Shown here: positions 44,573 to 54,269 of the stretch, piece by piece | How positions within the stretch are numbered: position 1 is the first letter of the stretch | Layout of the letters: each line of letters opens with the position of its first letter | Assembly: GCF_001512295.1 (NCBI RefSeq) | Contig: NZ_LNUP01000002.1 | Span: 1,600,567 to 1,664,566 of the forward strand | From: Pseudomonas sp. EpS/L25 | GTDB lineage: Bacteria > Pseudomonadota > Gammaproteobacteria > Pseudomonadales > Pseudomonadaceae | Reading direction: 5' to 3' | Length of the DNA stretch: 64,000 nt | Notes under the pieces: generated by a model | Told to the model about the DNA's origin: nothing | Databases searched by the model: none | What the model saw: only the letters and a program-made list of their open reading frames with translations | Made by a program: the position numbers and the translations under genes

Positions 44573-44823
44573 GTTTTATTGCCTACCCATCAGGCCAATC
44601 ATAAGCAAAAATTCTAAGCGTTTTGATGTGAAAATTTTGTACAACGCCTAACCAAACCGATGAAACCGTTCCTCCGCTTGAAGCCGGTATGCTGCCACTG
44701 CACTAACGCTCTTGCCGTGAAGACTCACGCCTGCGATCAAGGCGCTAAACACCTGTTCACGATCTGACTTCCTGAGAAGATTGCGTAACGAACAAGGTCA
44801 AAGCGGCATTATTGATGCCTAGT

Positions 44824-45632
44824 CAGACCGCATTGAACAGAGGTACCGCCTTCTCCGAAAAGGAGCGCCAACCCATCATCTGGAAGGCCTGCTACCGAGC
44901 TGCGTCGACTCACTAGAACGACAACTGGAGCCTGTATGGCCACCTCGATGCCAAACCCAATGATCCAGAGCGCCTCGTTTATCTGCAGTCGCTCTGCGAA
45001 CACGAACCAAAGGCTCCTCTACGCGACACTGATGTCCGACCCGGAGCGTTTCATCCCATTGCCTAAGATCCCACCATTGCCGATACCTGTCTCACTTATG
45101 GCACCCTGTACCACGAAGCACATGGAGGGACGTTTGGCCAACAGCCTGCGTAATTGGCCCGAGCGCGAGGTAGGCGTCATCTGCGTATCGTCTGACTGGA
45201 AGCGGCGAGATGCAACTCACTTCCTCGATCGCTACCAAGACCAGTGTCTGGTCTATAACGACGATATTCAGGGCACGGCCAGCGCCGTGCTCGCCGGCCT
45301 CTTGACCGCGTTGCAAATCAAAGGAGAGCGGCTGATCGATCAGCGCCATTTCTTTGCGGGTGTGGGCTCAGCCGGGGTAGGCGTCGCCAACAGGCTGGTG
45401 GAGGCCATGATTCAAGAGCGGGTAGATCGTCAGGAGGCACGGGCTCGCGTCTCGCTCTTGGACGTCAATGGACTTGTTCAGAACGAGAGAGAGACAATCT
45501 GAATCCATGCAGCAGGTCTTCGCTCACAAAGCCAAGCCCGCCCAGGACATGGTTCAGGCGGTGATGTAGCAGCGTCCTGCCGTACTTATCGCGTCAGTAC
45601 CGTAGGTGGCCTATTCACCGAAAGGCAGGCAC
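44824..45632 (+). pseudogene. NAD-dependent malic enzyme, degraded
   Basis: Malic-enzyme segments occur in order but in shifting frames: RGTAFSEKER, then HLEGLLPSCVDSLERQLEP, then GHLDAKPNDPERLVYLQSL, then RLLYATLMSDPERFIPLP, then NWPEREVGVICV, then a longer piece 45220-45480 with CLVYNDDIQGTASAVLAGLL and the NAD loop GVGSAGVGVANRLV. Later pieces QQVFAHKAKPAQ and RPAVLIASV are split by TAG stops. There are at least four frame changes and an internal deletion of the active-site region between the NWPE and NDDIQGT blocks. It cannot make an enzyme. Confidence 0.85.
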
Positions 45633-45707
45633 CTAGAGACAGGCCGCTAATGAATGTCAGCGAGGCGTTTCATCTCGCTGACTGGCTCGCTCAGCTGAAT
45701 GCCTTTA

Positions 45708-46877
45708 CTAGATCCGCCCCAACCAGTGCAGCACCAGGCGATAGAGGTGCTGCGGCCAGCGCGACCACCAGCCGCCCTGCTCCACCGCCGCCAGGGCCAC
45801 CAGCGGGCGGGTCTGCAGGATACGCTCGCCATCCACCAGCTCCAGGCGCCCGACCACGTCCCCCTGGGCGATGGGCGCCACCAGGGGTTCGTCCAGCACC
45901 AGGCGCTGCTCTGGTTGGTGCTGGCCCTTGGGGCGGGTCAGCACCACGTCCTGGCTCACCCCCACCGGCAGGGTCGCGCGTGCGCCTTCCCACACCGTCG
46001 GGGTACCCAGGGCGACACCGGCCTTGTCGAAGGTCTGGTTGTCGAAGAAGCGGAAGCCGTAGGTGAGCAGTTTCTGCGTATCGGCGGCCCTGTTGTTCAG
46101 CGAGGTGGAACCGAACACCGCAGTGATCAGCCGGCGCCCATCGCGCTGCGCCGAGGTCACCATGCAATAGCCCGCCGCCTCGGTGTGGCCGGTCTTGAGA
46201 CCATCCACGGTGTGGTCACGCCAGAGCAGCAGGTTGCGGTTGGGCTGGCGGATGCCGTTCCAGGTGAAGTACTTCTTGGCATAGAGCTCGTAGTAGGCCG
46301 ACTCGTCCTGGATGATGGCGCGAGCCAGCAACGCCATGTCGTAGGGCGAGGAAAAGTGCTCGGGATCGGGCAGCCCGGTGGGATTCATGAAATGGCTGTC
46401 GTGCAGGCCGAGGCGCTGGGCGGTGGCGTTCATCAGGCTGGCGAAGCTCTCCTCGCTGCCGGCGATGTGCTCGGCCAGGGCCACGCTGGCATCGTTGCCC
46501 GAATCGATGACGATGCCCTGCAGGAGGTCGTGGATCGAGACCTGGCTGCGCGGATCGAGGAACATCCGCGAACCCTCGGTGCGCCAGGCGTGCTCGCTGA
46601 CGGTGACCTGGTCGTCCACCTTGAGCCGCCCGGCCTGGATGTCGCGGGTCGCCACATAGACGGTCATCAGCTTGGTCAGGCTGGCCGGCGGCAGGTGCTC
46701 GTGGGAATCCTCCTCGGCGATCACCTGGCCGGTGGTGGCATCCAGCAGCACCCAGGCCTTGGCCGAGAGCTGGGGTGGCGAGGGAATCAGGGCATCGGCG
46801 GTGGGCACGGCGTCCGCCTGGCCGAGCCAGGCGAGGCAGAGGGCGGCAAGGCCCAGGCGGAGGAAGGGGTGTTTCAC
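45708..46877 (-). CDS. dacC: D-alanyl-D-alanine carboxypeptidase (PBP5/6 type, DacC-like)
   Basis: 389 aa from GTG 46877, giving a signal peptide VKHPFLRLGLAALCLAWLG with cleavage after ADA. Class C low-mass PBP motifs: S66-LTK69, S126-GN128 and K228-TG230. The C-terminal domain (about 285-389) is the PBP5 beta-sandwich, and the end WPQHLYRLVLHWLGRI is an amphipathic anchor. It removes the terminal D-Ala of peptidoglycan pentapeptides. The frame is open to a TTG at 46940, which would destroy the signal peptide. The two-component genes lie upstream on the same strand, 101 bp away. Confidence 0.9.
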   Translation of the reverse strand: MKHPFLRLGLAALCLAWLGQADAVPTADALIPSPPQLSAKAWVLLDATTGQVIAEEDSHEHLPPASLTKLMTVYVATRDIQAGRLKVDDQVTVSEHAWRTEGSRMFLDPRSQVSIHDLLQGIVIDSGNDASVALAEHIAGSEESFASLMNATAQRLGLHDSHFMNPTGLPDPEHFSSPYDMALLARAIIQDESAYYELYAKKYFTWNGIRQPNRNLLLWRDHTVDGLKTGHTEAAGYCMVTSAQRDGRRLITAVFGSTSLNNRAADTQKLLTYGFRFFDNQTFDKAGVALGTPTVWEGARATLPVGVSQDVVLTRPKGQHQPEQRLVLDEPLVAPIAQGDVVGRLELVDGERILQTRPLVALAAVEQGGWWSRWPQHLYRLVLHWLGRI

Positions 46878-46978
46878 GAGCGGCGCATCCAGTTCAACGG
46901 TAAGGCCCGCCACCCTAGGAAAGCCCTGCCCCAGGCGCAAATGAAGGAAAATGAAGAAAAATTTAGGGAGCCGGCGCC

Positions 46979-48364
46979 TCAGCCAGCGCTGGCGATCACT
47001 ACCCGCGCGCCGGTCGGCTCGGCGGCTTCGATGCTCAGGCTAAAGCCATGCAAGCGCACGATGGCGGCGACCAGCGACAGCCCCAGGCCGTAGCCGGGCT
47101 GCTGGCGACTGGCATCGCCGCGATAGAGCCTGCGCAGCACGCTCTCGCGCTCGGCTTCGGGGATGCCGGGGCCGTCGTCGATGACCTCGATGCGCAGTCC
47201 GGCCCCGGCGGCGTAGGCGACCAGCCGCACCCGGCCACCCACCGGGGCGAACTTGACCGCGTTGTCCAGCAGGTTGACCAGCGCCTCGAACAGCAACTCC
47301 GCGTCGCCCTGCACCGCCGGCAGGTCAGCGGCCAGTTCCAGGGTCAGGGTCTGGGCCTTTTCCTGGGCCATCGGCTCATAGAACTCATGGGCCTGGCGCA
47401 ACAGCGCGGCCAGCTCCAGCGGGGCGAAGGCGATGCGCCGCCGGGTGTCCTCCAGCTCGGAGATGCGCAGCAGCCCCTGGAAGCGCGACATGATGGCCTC
47501 GGTCTCGGCCAGCGCCTCGCCCAGCCTCTCGGCCTGGGGCTCGGCCAAGGGCAACTGCTGGAGCTGATGCAGTCGCGCGCGCAGCCGCGTCAACGGGGTG
47601 CGCAGGTCATGGGCGATGCCGTCGCACACGCCCTTCACCTCGTGCATCGAGCGCTCCAACTGGGCCAGGGTGGTGTTGACCGCATCGGCCAGCATGTCCA
47701 GTTCGTCGTGGCGCGGTGACAACGGCAGCCGCTCTTCCAGGTGGCCGGCGACGATGAGTTCCAGGCTGCTCTGCAGCCGCTCCACCCGCCGCAAGGGTCG
47801 CCGACGCAGCAGGTGCCAGCCGATCAGGCCCGGGATCAGGGTCAGCGACAGGCCCCAGAACAACGCCTGCCCGATGATGCCGCCCACCGCCGAAATGGAG
47901 CCGCCGTCGCGGGCCAGCACCAGGATGCGACCGTCCGGGCGGCGTTGCAGGAAGGCATGGCTGCTGCGGGTTTCGTCCAGGGCGTCGGCGGTCTTCAGAC
48001 CGCGCTGCAGATAGTGCACCCGGCCATCGTCGGGCAGGCTGCGCAAGAGCTTCACCAGATTGCCGGCGAGGTAGCGGCCGTCGGCCTCGAACAGGCCGTA
48101 GGCGTCGATGCCCGGAATGGAATAGCTCTCGCTGGCCTGCAGTTCCGCCAGCAGGTCGGCGTCGGCCACCTTGCGATAGTAGTGCGCCCGCTGCAGCAGG
48201 GTACGTTCCGCCACCGCGCCCAGGTAGCCGGAGATCTGCCAATAGAGCACCCCGGTGAACACCGCGCCCCAGGCGGCGAAGAACAGCGCGGAGAGGGCCA
48301 GCAGGCGGCTGCTGCCGGAGCGCCAGCGCCTGGCCGGGGCTTTAGTCCGGGACGACGAGGACAT
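46979..48364 (-). CDS. Sensor histidine kinase
   Basis: 461 aa. Membrane helices near residues 20-42 and 160-184 enclose a periplasmic sensor of about 115 residues; a HAMP-type linker follows (RRPLRRVERLQSSLELIVAG), then the phospho-acceptor H252 in CDGIAHDLRTPLTRLR and ATPase boxes N (ALVNLLDNAVKFAP), G1 (IDDGPGIP) and G2 (GYGLGLSLV). It overlaps the response regulator by 23 bp. The signal is unknown; the neighbouring tricarboxylate genes make such a ligand possible. Confidence 0.9.
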   Translation of the reverse strand: MSSSSRTKAPARRWRSGSSRLLALSALFFAAWGAVFTGVLYWQISGYLGAVAERTLLQRAHYYRKVADADLLAELQASESYSIPGIDAYGLFEADGRYLAGNLVKLLRSLPDDGRVHYLQRGLKTADALDETRSSHAFLQRRPDGRILVLARDGGSISAVGGIIGQALFWGLSLTLIPGLIGWHLLRRRPLRRVERLQSSLELIVAGHLEERLPLSPRHDELDMLADAVNTTLAQLERSMHEVKGVCDGIAHDLRTPLTRLRARLHQLQQLPLAEPQAERLGEALAETEAIMSRFQGLLRISELEDTRRRIAFAPLELAALLRQAHEFYEPMAQEKAQTLTLELAADLPAVQGDAELLFEALVNLLDNAVKFAPVGGRVRLVAYAAGAGLRIEVIDDGPGIPEAERESVLRRLYRGDASRQQPGYGLGLSLVAAIVRLHGFSLSIEAAEPTGARVVIASAG

Positions 48365-49019
48365 AACCCGCTCCCCGTACCGTGTGCACCAGCGGCCGTC
48401 CGGCCGGTTCGATCTTGCGTCTCAGGCGGCCCATGTGGACATCGATGATGTTGGTGCCGGGGTCGAAGTGATAACCCCAGACCTGCTCGAAGAGCATGGT
48501 GCGGGTCACCAGTTGCCCGGCGTTGCGCATCAGGTAGGTGAGGATCTTGAACTCGGTGGGCAGCAGGGCGATGGCTTCCCCGCCGCGGGTCAGGGTGTTG
48601 TCGATCAGATCCAGGGTCAGCTCGCCCACCTTGAGCTGGTGGCTGGCGGACTGGACCGCCGGCCGCCGCAGCAGGGCCTCCAGGCGCGCCACCATTTCCA
48701 CCAGGGAAAACGGCTTGGTCAGGTAGTCGTCGCCGCCGCACCTCAGGCCGCGGACCCGCTCGTCGACGTCGGACAGGGCGCTGACCATCAGCACCGGCGT
48801 GGCGATGCCGAGGCCGCGCAGGGTACTGACGATGGTCAGGCCGTCGAAGTCCGGCAACATGCGGTCGAGGGTGATGATGTCGTGGCCGCCGGCGATGGCG
48901 GCGGCCAGGCCGTCGCGTCCGGTGCTTTCCCAGCGCACCTGGTAGTCCTGCGCGCGCAAGGCGCTGGCGATGGACTGGGCGGTCACCTCATCGTCCTCGA
49001 TGACCAAAGCCTGGGTCAT
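48342..49019 (-). CDS. OmpR-family response regulator
   Basis: 225 aa from ATG 49019 (MTQALVIEDDEVTAQ). Receiver: acidic pair E8-D9/D10, phospho-acceptor D52 in IITLDRMLPDFDG, Lys102 in LTKPFSLVE. The C-terminal winged helix (about 128-222) has the OmpR pattern LLPTEFKILTYLMRN and GTNIIDVHMGRLRRKI. It diverges from the ModA-like gene at 49171 across 151 bp, so that gene is a likely target. Confidence 0.92.
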   Translation of the reverse strand: MTQALVIEDDEVTAQSIASALRAQDYQVRWESTGRDGLAAAIAGGHDIITLDRMLPDFDGLTIVSTLRGLGIATPVLMVSALSDVDERVRGLRCGGDDYLTKPFSLVEMVARLEALLRRPAVQSASHQLKVGELTLDLIDNTLTRGGEAIALLPTEFKILTYLMRNAGQLVTRTMLFEQVWGYHFDPGTNIIDVHMGRLRRKIEPAGRPLVHTVRGAGYVLVVPD

Positions 49020-49170
49020 GGTTGCCTCTCGATGTCGTCCCCGGTTCAGCGGACCGCACACCCTAGGGAAAACCCCAGGGCCGGTAAACTAAATTTTTTT
49101 TCATCCGGACTCACGCGCCAAACAGGCGCGCGAGGTCTATCGTCGGTCTTTTCCATCGAGAGTCCTTGCC

Positions 49171-49956
49171 ATGTTCCGACGTCTACCCTCCCTCGCCCTG
49201 GGCGCCCTGCTGCTGGCCTCCACCACCCCGCTGCTCGCCGCGCAGCCCACCACCCTCACCATCCTGAGCTCGGGCGGCATCATGGGCGCCATCCGCGAGG
49301 TGGCTCCAGCCTACGAGAAGGCCACCGGGGTGAAACTGGAGATCGCTGCCGCGCCGTCCATGGGCGATACGCCCCAGGCCATCCCCAATCGCCTGGCGCG
49401 CAACGAGCCGGCCGACGTGGTGCTGATGGTGGGTTCGGCGCTGGACAAGCTGATCGCCGATGGCCAGGCGGTGAAGGACAGCCGCGTCGACCTCGGCCAG
49501 TCGTTCATCGCCCTGGCGGTGCGCAAGGGTGCGCCCAAGCCGGACATCTCGACCATGGACGCCTTCAAGAAGACCCTCGAAAACGCCCAGTCGGTGGCCT
49601 ATTCCGACAGCGCCAGCGGCGTCTACCTGTCACACATCCTCTTTCCGCGCCTGCAGCTGGGCGAGGCCTTCAAGGCCAAGGCGCGCATGATCCCCGCCGT
49701 ACCGGTGGGCGAGGTGGTGGCCCGTGGCGAAGCCCAGCTGGGCTTCCAGCAGCTGAGCGAACTCAAGCCCGTGCAAGGCATCGACATCGTCGGCCTGATC
49801 CCCGACCAGGCACAGAAGATGACCCTCTACTCCGGCGCCGTGGTCAGCAAGAGCCCGCACCCCGATGCCGCCCGTGCCCTGCTCAAGTACCTGGCCTCGA
49901 AGGACGCCGCCAAGGCCATCGAGGACAGTGGTCTCAAGCCCATCCCCGCCCAGTGA
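49171..49956 (+). CDS. ModA-family periplasmic protein, possible aconitate isomerase
   Basis: 261 aa. Signal peptide MFRRLPSLALGALLLAS to LLAA, then a ModA-like binding fold: TLTILSSGGIMGAIREVAPAYE, ADVVLMVGSALDKLI, and YSDSASGVYLSHILF. Aconitate isomerase of Pseudomonas sp. WU-0701, as I recall it, is a periplasmic protein of about this length in the ModA family, not a transport component. Here there are no ModB or ModC genes; instead an OprD porin, a CitMHS transporter and a PrpF/GalD-type isomerase follow. An orphan binding protein is the alternative. A two-component system diverges from it. Confidence 0.7.
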   Translation: MFRRLPSLALGALLLASTTPLLAAQPTTLTILSSGGIMGAIREVAPAYEKATGVKLEIAAAPSMGDTPQAIPNRLARNEPADVVLMVGSALDKLIADGQAVKDSRVDLGQSFIALAVRKGAPKPDISTMDAFKKTLENAQSVAYSDSASGVYLSHILFPRLQLGEAFKAKARMIPAVPVGEVVARGEAQLGFQQLSELKPVQGIDIVGLIPDQAQKMTLYSGAVVSKSPHPDAARALLKYLASKDAAKAIEDSGLKPIPAQ

Positions 49957-49961
49957 GCCCC

Positions 49962-49988
49962 GGGGAGTCGCCCATGCGGCGACTCCCC
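49962..49988. terminator. Bidirectional terminator between the ModA-like gene and the porin gene
   Basis: GGGGAGTCGCC-catgc-GGCGACTCCCC, an 11-bp perfect stem between convergent genes ending at 49956 and 50000. Confidence 0.85.
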
Positions 49989-49999
49989 CTCCCCCCTGG

Positions 50000-51253
50000 C
50001 TACCAGAGCGCCAGGTCGTAGGTCAGGTACAGGCGATTGCTGTCCCGGCCCCGAGCGAAGTCCGCGCGATAGACGTAGTTGCGCAGCTTGACGCCAAAGC
50101 CCTTGAGCGCTCCCTTGGGCACCACGTAGGCCAGCTCCACGTCGCGCTCCCACTCGTGCAGGCCTGCATTGCCGGAGCGGCCGTTGTCGCCGCTGATGTA
50201 GCGCGTCATGAAGGTCAGCCCGGGCAAGCCAACGGACTTGAAGTCGTAGGCATAGCTGAGCAGCCAGCTCTTCTCGTCTTCCTCGATGAACTTGCCGATG
50301 CCGACGTTGCTGAAGGAATAGACGGTGGCGCCGCTGATGTATGGCAGGCCGGCGTCGCCACTCAGCTTCTGCAGCCCCGCGCCAAGGGTGTGGCCGCTGT
50401 GGGCGTAGGTCAGCTGGCCGCTGAGCATGGCGTTATCGATCTTGCCCGCGTAGGCCGCGCCGCTGTCGCGACTCTTGAAATACCGCAGGTCGCTGGTCAG
50501 CACACCCCCCGCCAGCGGCAGGTCGTGCTGGATACCGGCGAAGTCCTGGCGGTAGAAGTTGTCCAGCTCGCCATGGAAGTAGCTCAGGCGCAGGGTCTTG
50601 CCGACCCGGTAGTCGGCCCCGGCATAGCTGAAATCGCCTGACTGTCCCCCGTTGTAGCCATCGGCGAAGAGGCCGTTGCTGTCGGTGGAATCGCGCAGCT
50701 TGAATTTGTCCAGGTGGGCCAGGGTCAGGGTCAGGCCGGCGATGTCGTCGCTGGTCAGCTGGGTACCCTGGTAGGTCTGGGGCAGCAGCCGGGCGTCGTT
50801 GTAGACCAGCACCGGGGTCTTGGGCAGCAAGGTGCCGTGCTTGACCACCGTCTTGCCCAGCCGCGCCTTGGCGGTGGCGCCGAAGGAACTGGCCTCCGCC
50901 GCCGCGCGCCCATCGCTGTGCACCGGCAAGAGGCCGGTGCCGCTGCGCCCACGCCCGGAGTCCAGGCGCAGCCCGAGCAGGCCGATGGCGTCCAGGCCAA
51001 AACCGACGGTGCCCTGGGTGAAGCCCGAGCGGTAATCCAGCAGCAAGCCCTGGGCCCATTCGGTGCGCTCGCTCTTGGCCGTGGCGGCAGCGCGGGCACT
51101 CAGGCCCTGTTCATCGCGGAAGTTCTCGTTGAAGTAGACGTTGCGCAGTTGCAGCTTGAGCTTGCTGTCTTCGAGGAAGCCGGCGGCATCGGCGAAGGGC
51201 ACGCAGGCGCACAGGGCGGCACAACCCGCGCCCCTCTTGAGAAGTTGGGACAT
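50000..51253 (-). CDS. OprD-family outer-membrane porin
   Basis: 417 aa from ATG 51253. Signal peptide MSQLLKRGAGCAALCACVPF, cleaved near ADA. The mature start GFLEDSKLKLQLRNVYFNENF is the OprD-family opening, followed by alternating beta-strand sequence and a C-terminal YLTYDLALW with terminal aromatic. OprD porins are substrate-specific. Together with the citrate-type transporter upstream, an OpdH-like tricarboxylate role is likely (OpdH imports tricarballylate and cis-aconitate in P. aeruginosa). Last gene of the minus-strand operon. Confidence 0.88.
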   Translation of the reverse strand: MSQLLKRGAGCAALCACVPFADAAGFLEDSKLKLQLRNVYFNENFRDEQGLSARAAATAKSERTEWAQGLLLDYRSGFTQGTVGFGLDAIGLLGLRLDSGRGRSGTGLLPVHSDGRAAAEASSFGATAKARLGKTVVKHGTLLPKTPVLVYNDARLLPQTYQGTQLTSDDIAGLTLTLAHLDKFKLRDSTDSNGLFADGYNGGQSGDFSYAGADYRVGKTLRLSYFHGELDNFYRQDFAGIQHDLPLAGGVLTSDLRYFKSRDSGAAYAGKIDNAMLSGQLTYAHSGHTLGAGLQKLSGDAGLPYISGATVYSFSNVGIGKFIEEDEKSWLLSYAYDFKSVGLPGLTFMTRYISGDNGRSGNAGLHEWERDVELAYVVPKGALKGFGVKLRNYVYRADFARGRDSNRLYLTYDLALW

Positions 51254-51290
51254 TGGCGTTCTCTTGTTGTTGGCGAAGCGAGGGCGCTGG

Positions 51291-51320
51291 GGAGCCGGCA
51301 CGCAGGCGCGGACCGGCTCC
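51291..51320. terminator. Hairpin between the CitMHS and porin genes
   Basis: GGAGCCGG with CCGGCTCC and a 14-base loop, immediately after the CitMHS stop on the minus strand. It may attenuate rather than stop transcription into the porin gene. Confidence 0.5.
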
Positions 51321-51328
51321 CCGGGCGA

Positions 51329-52642
51329 TCAGACGAAGAAGGAGATGGCGCCGGTGAGCAGCGCGAGCGCGGTGATGACCAGGGAAGTCAGCACCGCCCA
51401 TTTGACGGTGGCCTTCTGGAAGTCGCCGATGTCGCGGTCGACCATGCCCACCAGCAACAGGGTGGACGCCACCAGCGGGCTCATCAGGTGCACCGGCTGC
51501 CCCAGCACCGAGGCGCGGGCGATCTCCACCGGATCGATGCCGTAGGCCGCGGCGGCGTTGGCCAGGATGGGCACCACGCCGAAGTAGTAGGCATCGTTGG
51601 ACAGCACGAAGGTCAGCGGCATGCTGGTAATGGCCACCACCAGCGGGAACCAGTGGCCCCAGGCCGGCGGAATCCAGTCGACCAGGGTCTGGGCCAGGGC
51701 ATCGACCATCTTGGTGCCGGAGAAGATGCCGGCGAAGATGCCGGCGGCGAACACCAGCAGCACCACGGTCATGGCATTGCCGGAATGCGCCAGGATGCGC
51801 TCCTTCTGCAGCTCCAGCTGCGGATAGTTGATCATCAGCGCCAGCACGAAGCCGATCATGAACAGGATGGCCGCGTGCATCACGCCCATGACCAGGGCGG
51901 TCATCACCGCGATCACCAGCACCAGGTTGACGTAGGCCAGGCGCGGCCGCTTGGTCGGCGAATCGCCGAGGATCTCCTCGATGTAGCACTTGCCGCCCGC
52001 AGCCCCGCCGCTTTCCAGGGCGACATTGCCGATGCGCGCGCGTTCACGGCGGCCCAGCAGGAAGGCGGTGAACACCACCCAGGCCGCGCCGCCGATCACC
52101 GTGGGCAGCATGGGGATGAAGTAGGCGGTGGCATCCAGCCCCAGCGCCGCGATGGCGCGGGTGGCCGGGCCGCCCCAGGGACTCATGCCGCTCATGATGC
52201 TCAGCGAGAGCATGGAGACGGTCGCCAGCACCATGGGGTCCATGCCGATGCGCCTGTACAACGGCAGCATGGCCGCGCAGGTGATCATGTAGGTGGTGGT
52301 GCCGTCGCCGTCCAGGGCCACCAGCAGCGACAGCAGCGCGGTGCCGATGGCGATCTTCACCGGATCGCCGTTGACTCTCTTGAGGATCTTGCGGATCAGG
52401 GGATCGAACAGCCCGGCGTCGATCATCAGGCCGAAGAAGAGGATGGCGAACAGCAGCAGCGCCGCCGAGGGGGCCACCATCTTCAGGCCGTCGAGCATCA
52501 TCTTGCCCGTGGTCGGGGCGAAGCCACCGATGAGGGCGAAGACGATGGGCACCACGGTGAGCGCCACGATGGGCGACAGACGTTTACTCATGATCAGGTA
52601 GGTGAAGGTCACCACCATGATCAAACCGAGGAGTGCGAGCAT
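51329..52642 (-). CDS. CitMHS-family citrate/tricarboxylate transporter
   Basis: 437 aa from ATG 52642. About 11-12 membrane segments. CitMHS features: the start MLALLGLIMVVTFTYLIMSKRLSPI, LVALDGDGTTTYMIT near residues 100-114 and GMSPWGGPATRA near 143-154. Members carry metal-citrate or other tricarboxylates with protons. It lies between dctA and the OprD porin on the minus strand. The frame is open to 52756, but the extra residues are not membrane-like. Confidence 0.88.
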   Translation of the reverse strand: MLALLGLIMVVTFTYLIMSKRLSPIVALTVVPIVFALIGGFAPTTGKMMLDGLKMVAPSAALLLFAILFFGLMIDAGLFDPLIRKILKRVNGDPVKIAIGTALLSLLVALDGDGTTTYMITCAAMLPLYRRIGMDPMVLATVSMLSLSIMSGMSPWGGPATRAIAALGLDATAYFIPMLPTVIGGAAWVVFTAFLLGRRERARIGNVALESGGAAGGKCYIEEILGDSPTKRPRLAYVNLVLVIAVMTALVMGVMHAAILFMIGFVLALMINYPQLELQKERILAHSGNAMTVVLLVFAAGIFAGIFSGTKMVDALAQTLVDWIPPAWGHWFPLVVAITSMPLTFVLSNDAYYFGVVPILANAAAAYGIDPVEIARASVLGQPVHLMSPLVASTLLLVGMVDRDIGDFQKATVKWAVLTSLVITALALLTGAISFFV

Positions 52643-52774
52643 GAGCGTATCCCTTGATTCTTGTTGTGTTCTTATCGGAAGAGCGGCTGCACGCGGCGCA
52701 GCCGACCCCGCCCCCCGGCCAGCTGACGGCGCGGAGGTGGGGCTACAGCGGTGCAACTCGTTAGCGAATAGCGA

Positions 52775-54088
52775 TCAGGCGTGGGGACGGGCTTCCGGCG
52801 CGGGCCACTCGGGCGCTTCGGTCACGGCCAGGGGTTGGGCCTTGCCGGTTTCCAGGGCGCGCATCAGTTTCTCGCGGTCGCAGGCGTCTTCGGCCAGGGA
52901 GATCACCACGGTGGCCACGGCGTTGCTGGCCAGGCTGGTGAGGGCGCGGGCTTCGGACATGAAGCGGTCGATGCCGATCAGCAGTGCCAGCCCCGCCAGC
53001 GGGATGTCGTGGATCACGGTGAGGGTCGAGGCCAGGGCGACGAAGCCGCTGCCGGTGACCCCGGCCGCGCCCTTGGAGGACAGCAGCATGATCGCCAGCA
53101 TGGTCAGGGTCTGGCCGACGGTGAGGTCGATGTTACAGGCCTGGGCGATGAACACCGCGGCCAGCGACAGGTAGATGGCGGTGCCGTCCAGGTTGAAGGA
53201 GTAGCCGGTGGGCAGCACCAGGCCGACCACGCCCTTCTTGCAGCCCAGGCCTTCGAGCTTCTGCAGCATGCGCGGCAGCACCGGCTCGGTGGACGAGGTG
53301 CCCAGTACCACCAGGAATTCCTCGCGGAAGTAGCGCAACAGCTTCCACAGGCTGAAGCCACGCGAGCGGCACAGCGCGCCCAGTACCACGAAGACGAAGA
53401 AGGCGCAGGCGATGTAGAGGGTGGCGATCAGCTTGGCCAGGGAGCCCAGCGAGGTGATGCCGTACTGGCCCACGGTGAAGGCCAGGGCGCCGAAGGCGCC
53501 CACCGGCGCGAAGCGCATCAGGTAGCCGAAGATGCGAAAGACCATCTGCGATGCCGACTCCAGCACCTCCAGCACCGGTCGGCCACGCTCGCCCATGGCG
53601 GACAGCGCGAAACCGCAGAGCACGGCGATGAACAGCACCGGCAGCACCTCACCCTTGTTGAACGCCCCCATGAAGGTGTCCGGGATGATGTGCATGAAGA
53701 AGTCGACCACGCTGAGCTTGGCCGCCGATGCCGTGTACTGGGCGATGCCGGCGGTGCTGAGGGTCGCCGGGTCGATGTTCATGCCCACGCCCGGCTGGAA
53801 CAGATACACGGCGCCGAGGCCGATGAACAGGCTGATGACGGTCAGCACCAGGAACAGCAGCAGGGTCTTGCCCATCAGGCGACCCAGGGTGCTCTTGTCG
53901 GTCATGCCGGCGATGCCGGTGACGATGGTGCAGAACACCACTGGGGCGATCATCATCTTGATCAGCTTGATGAAGGCGTCACCCAGGGGCTTGAGCGCAA
54001 CGGCCTGTTGCGCCCAGAAGTGACCGACCAGCACCCCGAGGACCACGGCGCAGAGGATCTGGAAGTACAGCGATTTGGCGAGTTTCAT
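52775..54088 (-). CDS. dctA: C4-dicarboxylate transporter DctA (DAACS family)
   Basis: 437 aa. Family blocks: KSLYFQILCAVVLGVLVGHFW, LIKMMIAPVVFCTIV, the serine-rich re-entrant loop LVVLGTSSTEPVLPRML and GYSFNLDGTAIYLSLAAVF. It imports succinate, fumarate and malate with cations; some members take orotate or glutamate. The start at 54088 has AAAGGGTGATG upstream. MITE B2 lies between this gene and the isomerase gene, so dctA may have lost read-through from that promoter. Confidence 0.9.
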   Translation of the reverse strand: MKLAKSLYFQILCAVVLGVLVGHFWAQQAVALKPLGDAFIKLIKMMIAPVVFCTIVTGIAGMTDKSTLGRLMGKTLLLFLVLTVISLFIGLGAVYLFQPGVGMNIDPATLSTAGIAQYTASAAKLSVVDFFMHIIPDTFMGAFNKGEVLPVLFIAVLCGFALSAMGERGRPVLEVLESASQMVFRIFGYLMRFAPVGAFGALAFTVGQYGITSLGSLAKLIATLYIACAFFVFVVLGALCRSRGFSLWKLLRYFREEFLVVLGTSSTEPVLPRMLQKLEGLGCKKGVVGLVLPTGYSFNLDGTAIYLSLAAVFIAQACNIDLTVGQTLTMLAIMLLSSKGAAGVTGSGFVALASTLTVIHDIPLAGLALLIGIDRFMSEARALTSLASNAVATVVISLAEDACDREKLMRALETGKAQPLAVTEAPEWPAPEARPHA

Positions 54089-54141
54089 GAGGCATCACCC
54101 TTTATTGAAGTTGTGTGGATGCGCTGGTGGGTGGGGTCTTG

Positions 54142-54269
54142 GAGCCTGTTCACAATCTCGCGAGCTAGAGCCAAACAAGGCGAAAATGGCTGAGGAAGCG
54201 GACCGGGCTGGCGACCCAGGCCATTTTCAACGCGGTTTGGCCGACGCGCAGCAGATCTTGAACAGGCTC
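54142..54269 (+). repeat. MITE family B, copy B2
   Basis: 128 bp with termini GAGCCTGTTCA and TGAACAGGCTC, flanked by perfect 3-bp repeats TTG (54139-54141, 54270-54272). The left interior CTCGCGAGCTAGAG and right interior GTTTGGCCGACGCGCAGCAGAT match copy B3. The centre carries ACCGGGCTGGCGACCCAGGCC-type sequence also found in A2. It inserted 2 bp past the stop of the isomerase gene. Confidence 0.85.

Noticed and set aside
44752..44765. CCTGTTCACGATCT, a 14-base match to the end of MITE B3
   Set aside because: No second terminus, core or target duplication nearby; it could be a remnant or chance.
49171..49956. Molybdate uptake system
   Set aside because: Only a ModA-like protein is present; no permease or ATPase genes adjoin it, and the neighbours handle organic acids.
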